A stretch of DNA of 64,000 nt, taken from the NCBI GenBank assembly GCA_021234155.1, contig JAJEKV010000001.1:37308826-37372825 (forward strand). The letters are read 5' to 3'. This DNA comes from Isoetes taiwanensis. Lineage: Eukaryota; Streptophyta; Lycopodiopsida; Isoetales; Isoetaceae. The position numbers and the translations under genes were made by a program. Under the pieces are notes generated by a model that had not been told where the DNA came from, made no database searches, and saw only the letters and a list, made by a program, of their open reading frames with translations. This document shows positions 1-12,100 of the stretch, piece after piece. Positions within the stretch are counted from its first letter, which is position 1, and every line of letters begins with the position of its first letter.

Positions 1-886
1 TACAAATGTCTTCCCTCTTTGCATAGCCTCCTATCTTTGTCTGAAACAGCTCAAACCTCACTTGATATTGCTCAATAAAAGGGGCAACCGTTGTTGACAT
101 GCAAAGCTCTACTGCTGCCCTATTTTCAGCCACAACAAGTTCATTGGTTTGAGTATTTGATTCAACATCTGGAAAGGGTTGAGGACCTTGTCTATGCTTA
201 AGGAAGTTGTCTTTGTGCTCTTTGGTTTCCAAGTGTCGGGCTGTAAAATTATACATCATATCTTCTCCCCCTTTACCATACTTCAAGTCACATTCTACAC
301 ACCACAAGCTGAAAACTGCCACTCCATTAACATCCATGGACATAAGCTCAAATCGATCTGTTTTACCTCGATTCTTCATCTTCATTTTATACTTTCTAAA
401 CGCATGTTTCCACCTATTTGTTGCAGCTGTAGAGGCCTTCTTAGATAGCAACCTTGCAAATTCAGGCTCCTCACAAGTTGCACTAGAACCGTCACTGCCT
501 TTGTCAGTGCCAGCTGCCCCTGCTGGATCACTTGTATAATCATAGTCATTAATGTCTTCCTCAACCTCCTGAATGACTAGTCTTCGTCTTTTCTTGGGAT
601 GATCTTCAATTTCTAAATGCACATTTGGATCTTCACAACCTGTTACCTTTATGAGAACCTGGTCTCCTGTAAACTTATGCCTCCCTTCTTGCTTCTTGGA
701 AAGTGGCAACTTCTTTTCACCAAGAAAAGCAAATGTCTTTCCTTCTAACTGCTCCAAACCGTCCAGCTCCAACTCACATCTCAAATCAGCAAATGAGTAG
801 TTGTTTTTCACTACGACAAAACCAATCTGAGTAAACTCGCCATTCCCAGAATCAACACAAACCACCACTTCACGTTCCATTGACAT
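1..886 (-). CDS. Unrecognised nuclear-looking protein with NLS and C2H2-like zinc finger, partial at the left edge
   Basis: Reading the minus strand from the ATG at 886 gives 295 codons without a stop, up to the window edge, so the C-terminus lies outside. The N-terminal ~80 residues are of mixed composition. A basic stretch KKRRR (residues 98-102) is followed by an acidic segment (EEDINDYDY), then a Gly/Ser/Ala linker, a Lys/Arg-rich segment (~150-175), and a possible zinc finger C196-x2-C199-x18-H218-x5-H224. A good 3' splice site (TGTAG at 906-902) sits just upstream of the ATG, so a 5'-UTR intron is likely. The basic patch and finger suggest a nuclear DNA- or RNA-binding role, but that is inference; I do not recognise the family. 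A domesticated transposon protein is an alternative. Confidence 0.6.
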   Translation of the reverse strand, partial: MSMEREVVVCVDSGNGEFTQIGFVVVKNNYSFADLRCELELDGLEQLEGKTFAFLGEKKLPLSKKQEGRHKFTGDQVLIKVTGCEDPNVHLEIEDHPKKRRRLVIQEVEEDINDYDYTSDPAGAAGTDKGSDGSSATCEEPEFARLLSKKASTAATNRWKHAFRKYKMKMKNRGKTDRFELMSMDVNGVAVFSLWCVECDLKYGKGGEDMMYNFTARHLETKEHKDNFLKHRQGPQPFPDVESNTQTNELVVAENRAAVELCMSTTVAPFIEQYQVRFELFQTKIGGYAKREDIC

Positions 887-1549
887 GGCTTTACAAAGCA
901 CCTACAGGTTAAAATTTTGTTTAAGAAACAATAAATCGAGATGTACATAGAAATAGCAAACCACCGAGGGTACCTCAAGCGAGCGGGGTTGCTTTTTATG
1001 CTCTCTTAATCCGCCTAGATAAGGAAGAAACTTGCTTTTGCTTTAACCTGCAAAATGAAACTCACAAGATTGTCACAAGAGAGTCAAAGGAAATCGAAAA
1101 TGGATGGAAGAATAGACGATTGGCTGCATTCTATAAACCAAATGTTGCAAAATTTATGAACGTAGGGTCTATAAACCTTGAAGATCTGTAAAAACTTCCA
1201 CGAAAATTTCATCCAATGTCTACAAATTCGTCCACGGTTAAGAATTTCGTCCACCAAATTGCCAAGAATAGAAGACCCGTCCAAGATTAAGCTTGTGTCT
1301 TCACCATACACCCCTAGAAGGATCCATACGGGAGCGCCATCTCCCGCTCGACCACCTCTACCGTACAACAAACGGAGGTAGGTGGGAAAATTCGTATGGC
1401 AACCAGGCCGTACACGGACCCCTAACCCAATAAAAAATACCCCTACCAGTCACGAAGGTGGTTTGTACGTGTTGTTCAAGGTGAAGCCCCCTTGGATGGA
1501 CAGGGAAACATTGTGGTGCAACAACACAACATGATTTGAAGCACTAAGA
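887..1549. other. Intergenic stretch between divergent candidate exons
   Basis: No convincing coding sequence. It holds the presumed 5' UTR or intron of the left-edge gene and lies between it and a possible plus-strand exon at 1550. Small overlapping ORFs around 1084-1381 on both strands are not supported as genes. Confidence 0.3.
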
Positions 1550-1732
1550 ATGAATAGAAGAGGCATTGGTAGAAGATACGACTCAAGGAGGGGTTATAAT
1601 GATGGCTATAATGCCAAAAGGGCTGGTGGCTTCAACAAAAGGGCCGCTGGTTCTTACAGAGGGCAAACAGAACAGTTTGTTCCAAAAACTCAGCTGGATG
1701 CGAATGTATCTTCAGAAGATGAAGATATACAG
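1550..1732 (+). CDS. Possible first coding exon of an Arg/Gly-rich protein
   Basis: An ATG at 1550 opens about 61 codons rich in Arg, Gly, Tyr and Asn (MNRRGIGRRYDSRRGYNDGY and onward), ending in an acidic stretch (SSEDEDIQ). A plausible 5' splice site (ACAG|GTATTT) lies at about 1732; without splicing the frame stops at 1753. RG-rich segments of this kind occur in RNA-binding proteins. I see no second exon and no conserved domain, so this may be the start of a spliced gene or a chance ORF. Confidence 0.22.
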
Positions 1733-2119
1733 GTATTTTCTAAAGTTAACTAATAAAGCACAAACGAGTTAATCCAGCACAGATTATGGCCAAGAATGAT
1801 GAGATCTTGAACAGAAAGATGAATATAATACTTTCTAATGGAAATAGAAGTTTGGCAAGTAAGAAATATAAAATCTGAACCGTCTAAGTAGATCATCAAA
1901 ACATTATGGTAAGGGAGGTTGTTTCCTTATAAACAATAAAAAATTATGATTATGAATAAGAGACAGTCCAATGGTGGATAATCAAGTAATAAAAATGTCT
2001 TAGAATAAAACACATATCTGTATGGAATGTTTTTTATATATTAGAATGGAGTAGTAGATGTTCACATTCTTGTTAAGAGTTATTACTAATCTCAATGGCA
2101 AAAAGAATACATTGGATAA

Positions 2120-4290
2120 AGGAAGGAAGGGAAGGAAGGTACTTTTATCGTCCACGGAGACCAATCGGTCTATGGGACCCAATACAAAAACACAGCAAGC
2201 GGATTACTGCCTGGATTAAAAAACCCCCGCCCCGAAGGGTTTTTGAGGGAAAAACCGTGGCAGCAATCAGCCTGCTGACAAACTAACATACAAAATGCAG
2301 AAACACCCAAATATATACAATCATGCACCGCACCCGCAGTGCCTAATCAGCGAGCAGCCAGGCGGGGGCAAAGGTGACCTCGCAGGTCCAGTACCTCCTG
2401 AATGTACGACCCCAGGGCACGTACTGACGGTGTGTTCATCAGGAAATGTAAGGGCAAGTCCGGCCGTACTAAGGGAGCGTATCTGGCCCGGATCTGACTG
2501 AACGCTGGGCAACTCTGGAAAGTGTGAGGCTCATCCTCAATGGCACCCGTTTGACAAAGACCGACAGCCTTGTCTGGCGGGGCTCCCCAATCCACCGCCC
2601 GCCTCGATCACGAAGATGGTGGGCACTTTTGTGCGAATGGAGGCAATGAGTGCGCGCTTTTGGTATTTGGGAACGCAGGTAGAGCTGTGTTAGCCCGTGT
2701 GGGCCCCGGGCTAACACGGGGTTGATGTGCTCCTTGTAATGGGCCGTTTTGACCTACTCTAGAGCACCGGGGTCCCAGAGCTTGCCAAGGAAACAAGCGT
2801 CTAGGTACTCCCCGCAGTTTCGCCACGATCGGCCGTGTGTCCACTGCGACGATCGTGCTCTCGCGACGTTCCATCTGGCGAACCACCGATCTCTCTTACC
2901 CCTCAACGGGCCCTAAGCCGATGCAGACTCATTGCCGCGGTGTAAGCCCGGTGGGAGCCGAGCATCACCCATAGTAACCACTTTCTGAAAATAGACGATG
3001 TGTCTATCAAGGGCTGCCCGCTGAAGCGGCAAGAATCCAGTTTCCTGCAGCAGAATCTGCGAAACTTGGCTCTGATACCAACTGTAACGTTCCTAACCGA
3101 CATGCCCTTAACCAACTAGGCAAAACCGTCTAGACGTTTATGAGTAGTCACTTCTACCCATTTATGCCGGTGTCTCAGGAACGCCCCACAGGCACATTCA
3201 AGGTTCGAATACTCGAGCGGTCTACCATGGGCCCGATAGGGAACTGAAGGTTTCACCCCAAGTGCCCGTGCCAAAATGCCTTCGCACCTGCTCCAAGTCA
3301 TTCCATGTCGCCAAAGAAACGCCAGGGCCCCAAACCTCGACCCGTCTGAAGGGCAGGGCTCGACCGGTGCGGAGCGGATGTGGTGATGGCCCCAATCATA
3401 GAGCTACGCACGGTATTTGTTGTTACGCATGGCATAAAGCGCTTTCGACTGTTGTCACCCATAGCGGATAGGCGCCTCCAAAGAGCGAGGAGGGGAACTC
3501 CACCCCTAGATACTTGTAGGTGGGCGTGGCGTCCACAGCCGCCCCCGATATGTGAGTGCGAAGGCATGGGGTGACGTGAAGAGGATATGAGAACCACCAC
3601 GGTCTTGGCGGATTCACGCCGCGCATGTCTCAGTAGCGACAAAATGTGTCTAGGGCATCCGTGTGAGACCGCATAGCTTCGGGGTGTGGGGGCCGAGGCC
3701 AACATCGCCCGCGATAGATGAGTGGCGGATGACCCTGGTGCAAAAGCCGTATGCCATCCCCCATGCTCGATAAACCGGGCTCTAATCGATCAATGTAGAG
3801 GCCAAAAAAGTGTTGGCGAGAGGGGGCAACCCCGCCGCACTCGATACTACCGGTGAATGCTTGGCCCGTCGCGATCCCCGCCAAAACAACTCTCATACAA
3901 CTCAGTATATGGCATTACGCACGGGTGGGAGCCCGGATTGGCCTTGATCTAGCCTACGACTTTTCCCGGAGGCAGTGTATCAAAAGCCTTCGCGAAGTCC
4001 ACAAAGCAAACAATACAAGTCCTGGCCGATGATTCCAAATTTGTCTTCAATCGATTGCCCGCGGTGTAAAGATATGGTCAATCGTTGAGTGGCGGGGTCT
4101 AAAAGCCCGCTTGTGTGAGGGCTCGCACATCTGCTTACCCTCGCCTGGCCGGGTCAGCTCTTTGCTTTCGAGAATGCCAGCCAACAGTTTGGCAAATACT
4201 GAGCTAACCATGATCGTCCGATAATTGGCCGGACAATGAGCCAAGGACAATGAGCCAAGAAAAACCCAAGTACCTTTTGGCCCTTGCACC
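2120..4290 (-). mobile_element. LINE family A, copy 1, degenerate and 5'-truncated
   Basis: On the minus strand the broken frames share peptides with the better copy at 21.2-23.0 kb. There is a fingers segment CPANYRTIMVSSVFAKLLAG and then FRPRHSTIDHIF near 4.05-4.25 kb, an FGLYIDRLE segment of the reverse-transcriptase palm near 3.8 kb, and a C-terminal Cys/His segment (CQTGAIEDEPHTFQSCPAF) at about 2.5 kb. The 3' end (2140-2250 on the plus strand) closely matches 21180-21300, including a run of C's followed by CGAAGGG. The 3' boundary abuts a GGAAG-type repeat at 2120-2139. There are many stops and frameshifts, so this is a dead copy, and it is markedly GC-richer than its flanks. Confidence 0.8.
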
Positions 4291-4790
4291 ATTATCGGGA
4301 TTATTGCTAATGTGTGTACTGTTTGGCTGCAAGTACATGGTTTTTCTTTTTCCAATGTGTTGTTTTTTGCTGTTATGAAGTGTTTAGCTCTTAAGGATGT
4401 GTGGATCTACTTCAAAAACTCAAAGAAGTTTGAAAGGCATTTAGATGCAGTACATGATGATACTTAGAAGCAGTTGTAGCATCTTAATGATGCATAAAAT
4501 CTCTATTAAATATATGGTATTTGTGTTCAGTTTTTGAATCAGTTATACCTCAAAATACATGCAAATCTTTAATATATAAGTAAGGGTTTGAGGCTGATAT
4601 ACTTTGGAACAAGAATAGAATAGATAAGCTTATCGATTTTGTAGATTGCAGTTGTAATTACTTTGCATGGAAAAACATGGCAAATATCTCTGTCTTTAGT
4701 TGTAAGACTTTATAGCTATGAAATACATGAGTTTATTAACTTCCCAACTTTTGAAGTAAACTACCAGGCATATGCTGTAAAAATGTAAAA
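4291..4790. other. AT-rich intergenic stretch
   Basis: No gene or element recognised between the truncated 5' end of the LINE and the first 400-bp direct repeat. Confidence 0.3.
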
Positions 4791-5192
4791 CCTAGTGGCT
4801 CAGACTGGCATAAAGTTATCCATAGGATTGGAACCTAGTCAAGAAAATCTGAGGTATTAAATATGTAGCAAAAGACATACAATAAGGTCTGGAAATAATA
4901 TGGATAGTGCAAATGGGCGACATGCAGTCCATAATAATAGTGGCATGCAGACTGGTAGATAAGTGATCCTCTTTCCCATGATAAAAAAAATGTTTCCCCT
5001 TTTTTCTATTAAAAAAAAAAGAGAAGGTTATATACAAACAAATTTAGTTTAAAGTCATGCGACTTTTTGAACCATAGTAGGAGGCAATGTCTTTAACTGG
5101 CTCGGTTATTGTACGTAATCTACCGAAGGATTGACTAAGGTAGTGTGGTTAGCTAGTAGAGTTGTTGCTTGGACTAGCTGTTTCCGGGTTTT
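4791..5192 (+). repeat. Left copy of a ~402-bp direct repeat (LTR-like or SINE-like)
   Basis: It starts CCTAGTGGCTCAGACTGG and ends at CTGTTTCCGGGTTT. By eye it aligns almost end to end with 7969-8374, differing by scattered substitutions and small indels. Near its start it has a tRNA box A-like sequence (TGGCTCAGACTGG) and about 28 bp on a weaker box B-like sequence (GGATTGGAACC). It contains an A-run at about 5010. It lacks TG...CA ends, so it is not a standard LTR. It could be a terminal repeat of an unusual retroelement, a Penelope-type pseudo-LTR, or two independent SINE-like insertions. Confidence 0.7.
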
Positions 5193-5299
5193 GTTAGACA
5201 TTTCATTGCATTGGTCTTATCCGTGCGACATCCTATCTGTTGGTATCATTATGAGCAATACTATGCAAAATATTAAGAGTTTTTTTAATAAAGTTGATT

Positions 5300-7524
5300 A
5301 TTACTCCAGGAGGATGAAGATACTCAAACCAATGTGGAGTTCATCCCACCAGCCTGGAATAGGGACCTTGGACCCATTGGATATGCTGCAAGCAAAATTA
5401 TGTGCCCAAGTTATGCAGTCCAGACACTTTTATGTTGCATCAAAGACCCTAAGGTGCACATTTTGTTAATTGAGAAGGAAATGTTGAGGAAGCCAGACGA
5501 GTTATTTGCCATCAACCATTTAGGATTGAGTAACTGGCTTACCCTGATACCAAAACTTAATAAAGCCGAAGCAGACTATGATGAATCCTTAATGCTAGTG
5601 GAGCAATAAAATAATGATTTACCCAGCAAGGTGTACAATTGGACTATGGAGGAAGACACAGCTAAAACCCAGTTCTTCACTGGGGCTCCAGCCTTGGAAA
5701 AGGCTAATAAAATCAGGAATCCAAGTCTTAGCAAAGCCAATATGGATAAAGTAGTGTTGAACATAAAACAGGATAATGAAGATGACCTCTTTGGGGAAGG
5801 TCTTCTTTTAGAAGAGGATAAAAAAGCCATGGAAAGTAAGGATGGCAGTGGAACATAAATGATGACAAAGAGTTCTATTTTACACTTCATAACAATCACT
5901 TATTTCTGATTATTCCAGAAAGGCTGGTAGAAGGGCACGCAATGTTCTGTAACCAGGGAATATGGCGCATTAAGAATTTTGGAGCTCTCACACCTATCAG
6001 CCGAGAAGCCTGGATTATATTGGGTGATATTACACCTGAGCAAGAAAGAGGAGCTAAGATAGCAGCTGAAAAAATGGAAAAAATAATATTCAAGGAAAAG
6101 CTCAAGTTAAAAGTGGATCATAGGTTCTTTGATAAGAAGTGTGATAAAGATGATTGTATCTATATAAGGCAAAAAGGCCACATGGCGTATTCTACCATTT
6201 GCAAGGATGAATTTTATTTTAAAAGACTATGGCGGAGTTTATGCCCATATTTTAAGTGTGTATGTGAGCCTAGAGTTAAAGGAAATGAGCGCAAAGACAA
6301 CATGACATGGTTAGACCATGCAATATGGTATATGTTTAACAATTTGGACTGTATCTTTCCAGATAAGTCAGTGGTAGCACATATGGTTTCCACGAAAACC
6401 ATATCATATTCGGAGGTAAGAAATGCACTTATTGAAATGACTTTTCTGCAGGCCACGGATCCTTGGGCGGATCTAAAGATAGTGTGCCCAAACACTAGGA
6501 TGGCTATAGTGTGCGAGAAAAGCATCAAACCTATCTCATTTATGCTGAATGTAGAAGCAGGTTCCAGCAACAAGCAAAGCAAGAAGGGCAAGCAAAGCAA
6601 ACTTAAATCATTGACTATGAGTGCGGGAAAAGGATACACTCCACCTCGAATAATTGTTCCACCAGGAGGAAGTAGCTCTAGCATTGCCTAAAATTCTGCG
6701 ATTGAGCAATTAGGTAGACTTGGAGCATTGGATGATTCGGTCACAAAACGATCTCAGGAACAGAAAATCAAATCTATGGACGGGGTCGTGCAACAACTAA
6801 CTTATGAGAAAGAGGTATGACAAAAACTTGGTCATTTACTACTATTTTGAAAAATATAAATCTATATTTAAAAAGGTTATAACCTATTATAATAAGAAAT
6901 CAAACTGTGGACTAACCCTAAAAGTAAGGGAGAAATTTTAAGTTTGGAACTTTTTCCCAAAATCGGGGGATGAATCCATCTGACAAAATTTAGGTTGGCA
7001 TGCCATTTGTCCATGCCATGCTAAATAAAGAGAGTATAATGGCCTGCAATAAGAGCTAAGGATGATCCATGCAAGTATAAGTTATGTCAGTCAAAAAGAG
7101 TCTAATGGGTAGTGATTTATTGTCCAACAGATGTCGAGATCTATCCTTAGAGACTGTCAGGGAAGACTATATCTTTCAGAAGGGGAGGAGAAATGCAAAA
7201 AGAAAATAGTACACAGTTTGTTCTTATCCAAAATATCGGACACGATTTGCAGCCCCCAGGGTCATACACAGACACATGAAGATGGTACTTGGAGAAAGTG
7301 GAGAATAGATTATGGAAGAGACTATGTTTGCCTGGAAATATATTGAAAGCCTCAAAGAAATCTGCTATAAGCCATATTATGTCTTTGCCCAAGAAGAGGA
7401 ACCTAATTGCTCTTGCTCTAATCCAAATGTGACAAGTTTCATTGACGAGGAAACAGGACATATTAGAACAACCAACATTGGAATTGTCCGAAATATATAC
7501 TTACCTTTTCAAGAAGGGCCTTAA
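5300..7524 (+). pseudogene. Decayed multi-exon coding region of unknown family between 400-bp repeats
   Basis: One frame reads through the ATG at 5334 to a stop at 5607-5609, continues in the same frame to about 5855, then shifts by one and runs open to a stop at 6689-6691. That last part contains a 249-residue ORF at 5942-6691 with Cys pairs (KKCDKDDC, CPYFKCVC). The same frame continues past the stop to about 6816. There a GTATG donor and a TTTATTGTCCAACAG acceptor (ending at 7130) suggest an intron, followed by more broken coding to 7524. Further on, near 7780-7810, a frame reads ILGVDKASNN. In-frame stops and one frameshift mean it is dead. I do not recognise the family; the position between direct repeats suggests a mobile element. 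Confidence 0.45.
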
Positions 7525-7968
7525 CCATATCTCGGATAGGATGCTTGTCTGGAAGGACATGTTTGCATAACTTAGAAGTAGATGTAGCTTGATTTTTTAG
7601 TATACAAATATCAATTTTCATATATTACGGAAACTGAAAAGGAGGAAGTTATCTTGGGGGTTATGGAACAGATATGTTTGGAGTTAGCTGAAGCATATAA
7701 AAAGGAGCACTAAGTTTGCTCTAAATGATCAGCTGGCTATAAAAAATATGGAAAGGCTGACCAAAAACTCATATATATTAGGAGTAGACAAAGCATCCAA
7801 CAACCCATGCTAAATTTGCCCCCAAGACATATTAGGGACATGGCATTGAAAAGACTAAGCAGTTTAGATTTTCTTCCTGTAGAACAAGAAAAGGAGAATT
7901 TATGTGTAAATATCCGAAAGAGATACAAGAGTGTATAGCAAACTTAAGTTGTGAATCGCACAAGCTGC

Positions 7969-8374
7969 CCTAGTGGCTCAGACTGGCATAAAGTTATCCA
8001 TAGGATTGGAACCTGGCCAAGAAAATCTGAGGTATTAAATATGTAGCAAAAGACATACAATAAGGTCTAGAAATAATATGGATAGTGCAAATGGGCGACA
8101 TGCAGTCCATAATGGTAGTGGCATGTAGACTGGTAGATAAGTGATCCTCTTTTCCATGATCAAAAAAATGTTTCCCCTTTTATCTAAAAAAAAAAAAAAG
8201 AGAGAAGGTTATGTACAAACAGATTTAGTTTAAAGTCATGTGACTTCTTGAACCATAGTAGGAGGCAAGGTCTTTAACTGGCTCGGTTATTGTACGTAAT
8301 GATAAAACTACCAAAGGATTGATAAGGTAGTGTGGTTTAATAGAGTTGTTGCTTGGACTAACTGTTTCCAGGTT
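7969..8374 (+). repeat. Right copy of the ~402-bp direct repeat
   Basis: It is the direct repeat of 4791-5192 in the same orientation, sharing the box A-like start, the A-run, the conserved GTAGGAGGCAA segment and the GGCTCGGTTATTGTACGTAAT segment. It differs from the left copy by point changes, a small insertion (GATAAAA near 8301) and a T-run at its end. No target-site duplication was found outside the pair, and no polypurine tract lies just before it. Confidence 0.7.
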
Positions 8375-9186
8375 TTTTTTTTTTCCTAAGATTCAGAACA
8401 AACTTTAGTAATCTAAGCTTTATATCAACAACCTTATATGTTCTTTTTCTAAGCAATGTACACATGAGAGGACATACATGTCTTGTCAAGGTTAGAGGCG
8501 CAATTAGAGGTTATTGGATTCATGACTTTGATGTCTATAGTATCATGATTCTTTTTTCACTTCCCTTCTCCAGAAGTAGATGTTACGTTTCTAGTTTGGT
8601 TGAACATCCATGTGTACTATAGCTCTCATATATACTCTGTTCGTTTAAGCATTTAAGTGTATAAGATTGATTATGAACATTATATATGGACTCATTAACT
8701 AGCTCCCCATGCACAACCTTTTAAACAACTCCATATATAGTTACTAAGTAAGGTGGCCATGTTTTATTTCAACATGCTTAGAAATTTAATTTGCAAGGGT
8801 ATTGCATCATTCCCTCTAACTATAAGCGAGAGATTGTGCAAGTGATTACATCTCAAACATAACCTATAGGAATCCAACAACACATCTAACCAATAGGTTA
8901 TGACTTAAGCACTCTCACATCATATTGATACCATTCTGACACCATATCAATGAAAACTTAGATTAGCACTCTTGGTCTTGGCCATCCACCAGTCCAAACT
9001 TAAAACATAGAAACTGCACCGCACCCCCTGCATCAATGCTCATATATGGCTATGATTCCTAAAGGTGCCATATCTAGGTCTTGAAATTGTTGTTGATGCT
9101 TTGGAAAATAAAAACAACAAAATAAAAACCAAGTAAACACACCTTCAAGCCACTAGAGCGCAACCCTCCGTGTGCAGTACCTTGAT
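8375..9186. other. Non-coding stretch
   Basis: AT-rich sequence with no ORF, repeat or element that I can support. Confidence 0.3.
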
Positions 9187-12100
9187 TTTAAAAAACAGAG
9201 AAAATTTTGTTAATCAAAATTAAACATTACAAGATGCACATATCTCATCTAGCCGTGTAAGCACAAGAAAGTGATCCTGAAACACAAGCATGAAGCATTA
9301 TGTACTTACTGGAGACTAATGATAAGAATTAATTTGAAAATATTGAATCCAAATGTGGTCCTTCACTTCTTTCCTGAGGGAGGAAGACTTATAGGCCATT
9401 AGTATCTTAGCTTGGACTACAACAATAACACTACGAACAAATGAATAAAAGATTCGATAATCACCACGGTAGCTTATGAATCTATAGGTCTTGTACCTCG
9501 TTCCATAACTCGTACTTCATCTGGATTCCAAACAGGGTTGATAGGTCAGTCAAGTTCATTAGTACTTCATGAATTCCAATTAAGCTTGGAAAATGTGCAA
9601 CCTATGATGCTCCCAGATTGACCACAATAATGAACCAAACCCTAGATGAAATGCCTTCTGCTTAGCTAAGGCCCATGCACCTGGGTAGGACGCCAAGAGA
9701 ATAGATTAACTATCTAGTATATTGTTAAATAAACCCTGTAGCTAGGACCATGCTGGTTGAACTTCTGAACGAGAAAAGAGGCAATTCTCAAGTGTTTCGA
9801 CATCTAAAAGCCAAAGGAGCATACTACAAAGATACGAAGATTATAGCGATGGTGCAAGGCAATTACATGTACCACCTATGTAAAACTTGTCATTAAAGTA
9901 CATAAGCTTTAGGATGGAGCAACTTACCCCAAAGCCAGCATCATGTATGAGCCCATATGGGTTCTGGGTCTGCAATTGCCATTTGTTTGGCAGTGGGAGA
10001 GGCCATGGAGTTAAGAGGAGACAATATATGCAGCGGACAAAGTATTTGCCTTTGTGAATATCCTCGTGACAACCCCACAGCACTCTTTCCATGATACCAA
10101 CTTCCAATACGAGAGGCAAGTTCTCTACTACCTTCTCCCATACAATTACATCCCAACGTGGGAGTAAGAATTTCGCTTGAAATGCAAGCCATAACAAAAG
10201 GCGACCACCTTCATACCATGCTTGAATAGAGACGACATTTGCTAAGATCCATTATTATTTATATGTAAGGGGATGAATTGATGTAGCAAGTGGAGGTGTT
10301 GAGAGGTTTGGCGGCAATGGTGTGTTCACCACCATGGAATATCTAGGAGAGCATAGATAGAAGAACACGACCAAAATAGATGTCTGAGCGCATCCCATGC
10401 TACCAATAATCCTCATAGGAAAGGAGACGCGTTTGAAAAAGGTTCAAGAGGGTGAAATAGAGCCCAAGGAAGAACTGATTTGCTTGCCTTCTTGTCTAGA
10501 GGAATACAATGACCAAGAGATTGTTTGAGAAGACGTGAAAAATCATCTTCACCATTCAGATCCTCCAAATGAATTTTGAAATGAGGACCTTACTCTGCAA
10601 TAAAAAGCCCATTATACCCAAGCCATCTGCCTATTTGGGAAGGATGCAGTTAGACCAGGCCAACTTAATTACAACACCCTCTTCAGTGCCAGACCATATG
10701 AAATTTTGGACTATTGCAATGAGTTCCCATACTTTAACATGTGGGGCTAGCAATAAGGAAGCCATATAAACATGGGTACTACTGAGAATTAATTTAGCCA
10801 CTGTAATGCGATCAATGAGAGATAACTTTGCAGTTAACCACCAAAATTGGTATTTCTCTAAACCCTTAATAATTTCTTCCCATGGTACTGCACTAAGATG
10901 GATGCCAACAGGTATTTCAAGTAGCTTGGTGGCACGTCCATGAGCAAGAAGCTTTCATGGATAAATCATGTAGACATATTGGAATCAAAGCGTCTAACAT
11001 CCATAAGGCCGTACACTATGGCCAACCCATCAACACACGGGAAGCCATGTTTTCCAGCTTCACGATTCTCAAAATTAGCAACCAGAAAGGGGAACGTGTC
11101 ATCTGCATATAGATTGCAAACTTCATGCGTACCATCCTCCATAACAAGACCCTGAAGGAGCCCCTTCATTGTCGCAACAACAAATAACTACAACAAATAA
11201 CTGCGACAATACCTCTGCCTGTGTGTGAAATTCAAAGCATAAACACCCTTTACAAAAGTTAGTATTCTTTCTTGCATCTCATTTGGCGCATTTTAAACAT
11301 AATTGGCACACTTCTTTTTAGCTATGAAATTAATATTCTAAAGCAATGACTAGAAAAAAGCTCACTCCTTTATAGTCCAAACTTCTCATATCTGGCGTCT
11401 AAATGGATTCAGTATTATTACACATCTTATTTTACCATATTCATTGAGCCATTTTTATATATTTCATGTTAATCGACGTGCTTATAGAAATCTTGCCAAT
11501 AAGAAGCAAGACATCTGGCATTGCAACAACGAAATAAAGTTTGCAAAATCCATGTGTTCACAATATTGGAGGTGGGTCTTCTATTTAATGCAAAGGGAAT
11601 CTATATATTATGTAAATCAATATTTGGTTATATTGGTGGGTTTTTTTTTTTCCACACTTATATTTTGTGGTATGTCAAATGACACAATTTGGACTTTTCA
11701 AAGTTTATTTTGACATATTTTCTCGATCTAAAATGTCTCTTTGACATATCTTCCCTAGAAATATGTCTAGAAATATGTCTCTTCGGCATATTTCTTTTTG
11801 CGTCTCACATCCTTTAGGATGTCAAGTTCCCATATATGTGAAAAGGAATGGTGCTAAAGGGCATCCTAGATGAATACCACGACCAAGTGTGAAAGCCTCT
11901 GATGGCTCACCATGAAAGAGAACAAATTAGCAGCTCAAGTATAGACACGTAGCTTCGTGATATCTGATGTGAATTGCTGCCCAAATTTCAAATGAACATA
12001 CATAAGTGCATGAACTCCCAGCTAACACTGTCATATAGCTAACACTGTCATATGCCTTCGCAAAATCAAATTTAAGATACACAATATGATGATTTTGCAG

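Noticed and set aside
4791-8374. Standard LTR retrotransposon
   Set aside because: The repeats lack TG...CA ends, a target duplication, a primer site and a polypurine tract, so the term LTR is not justified.
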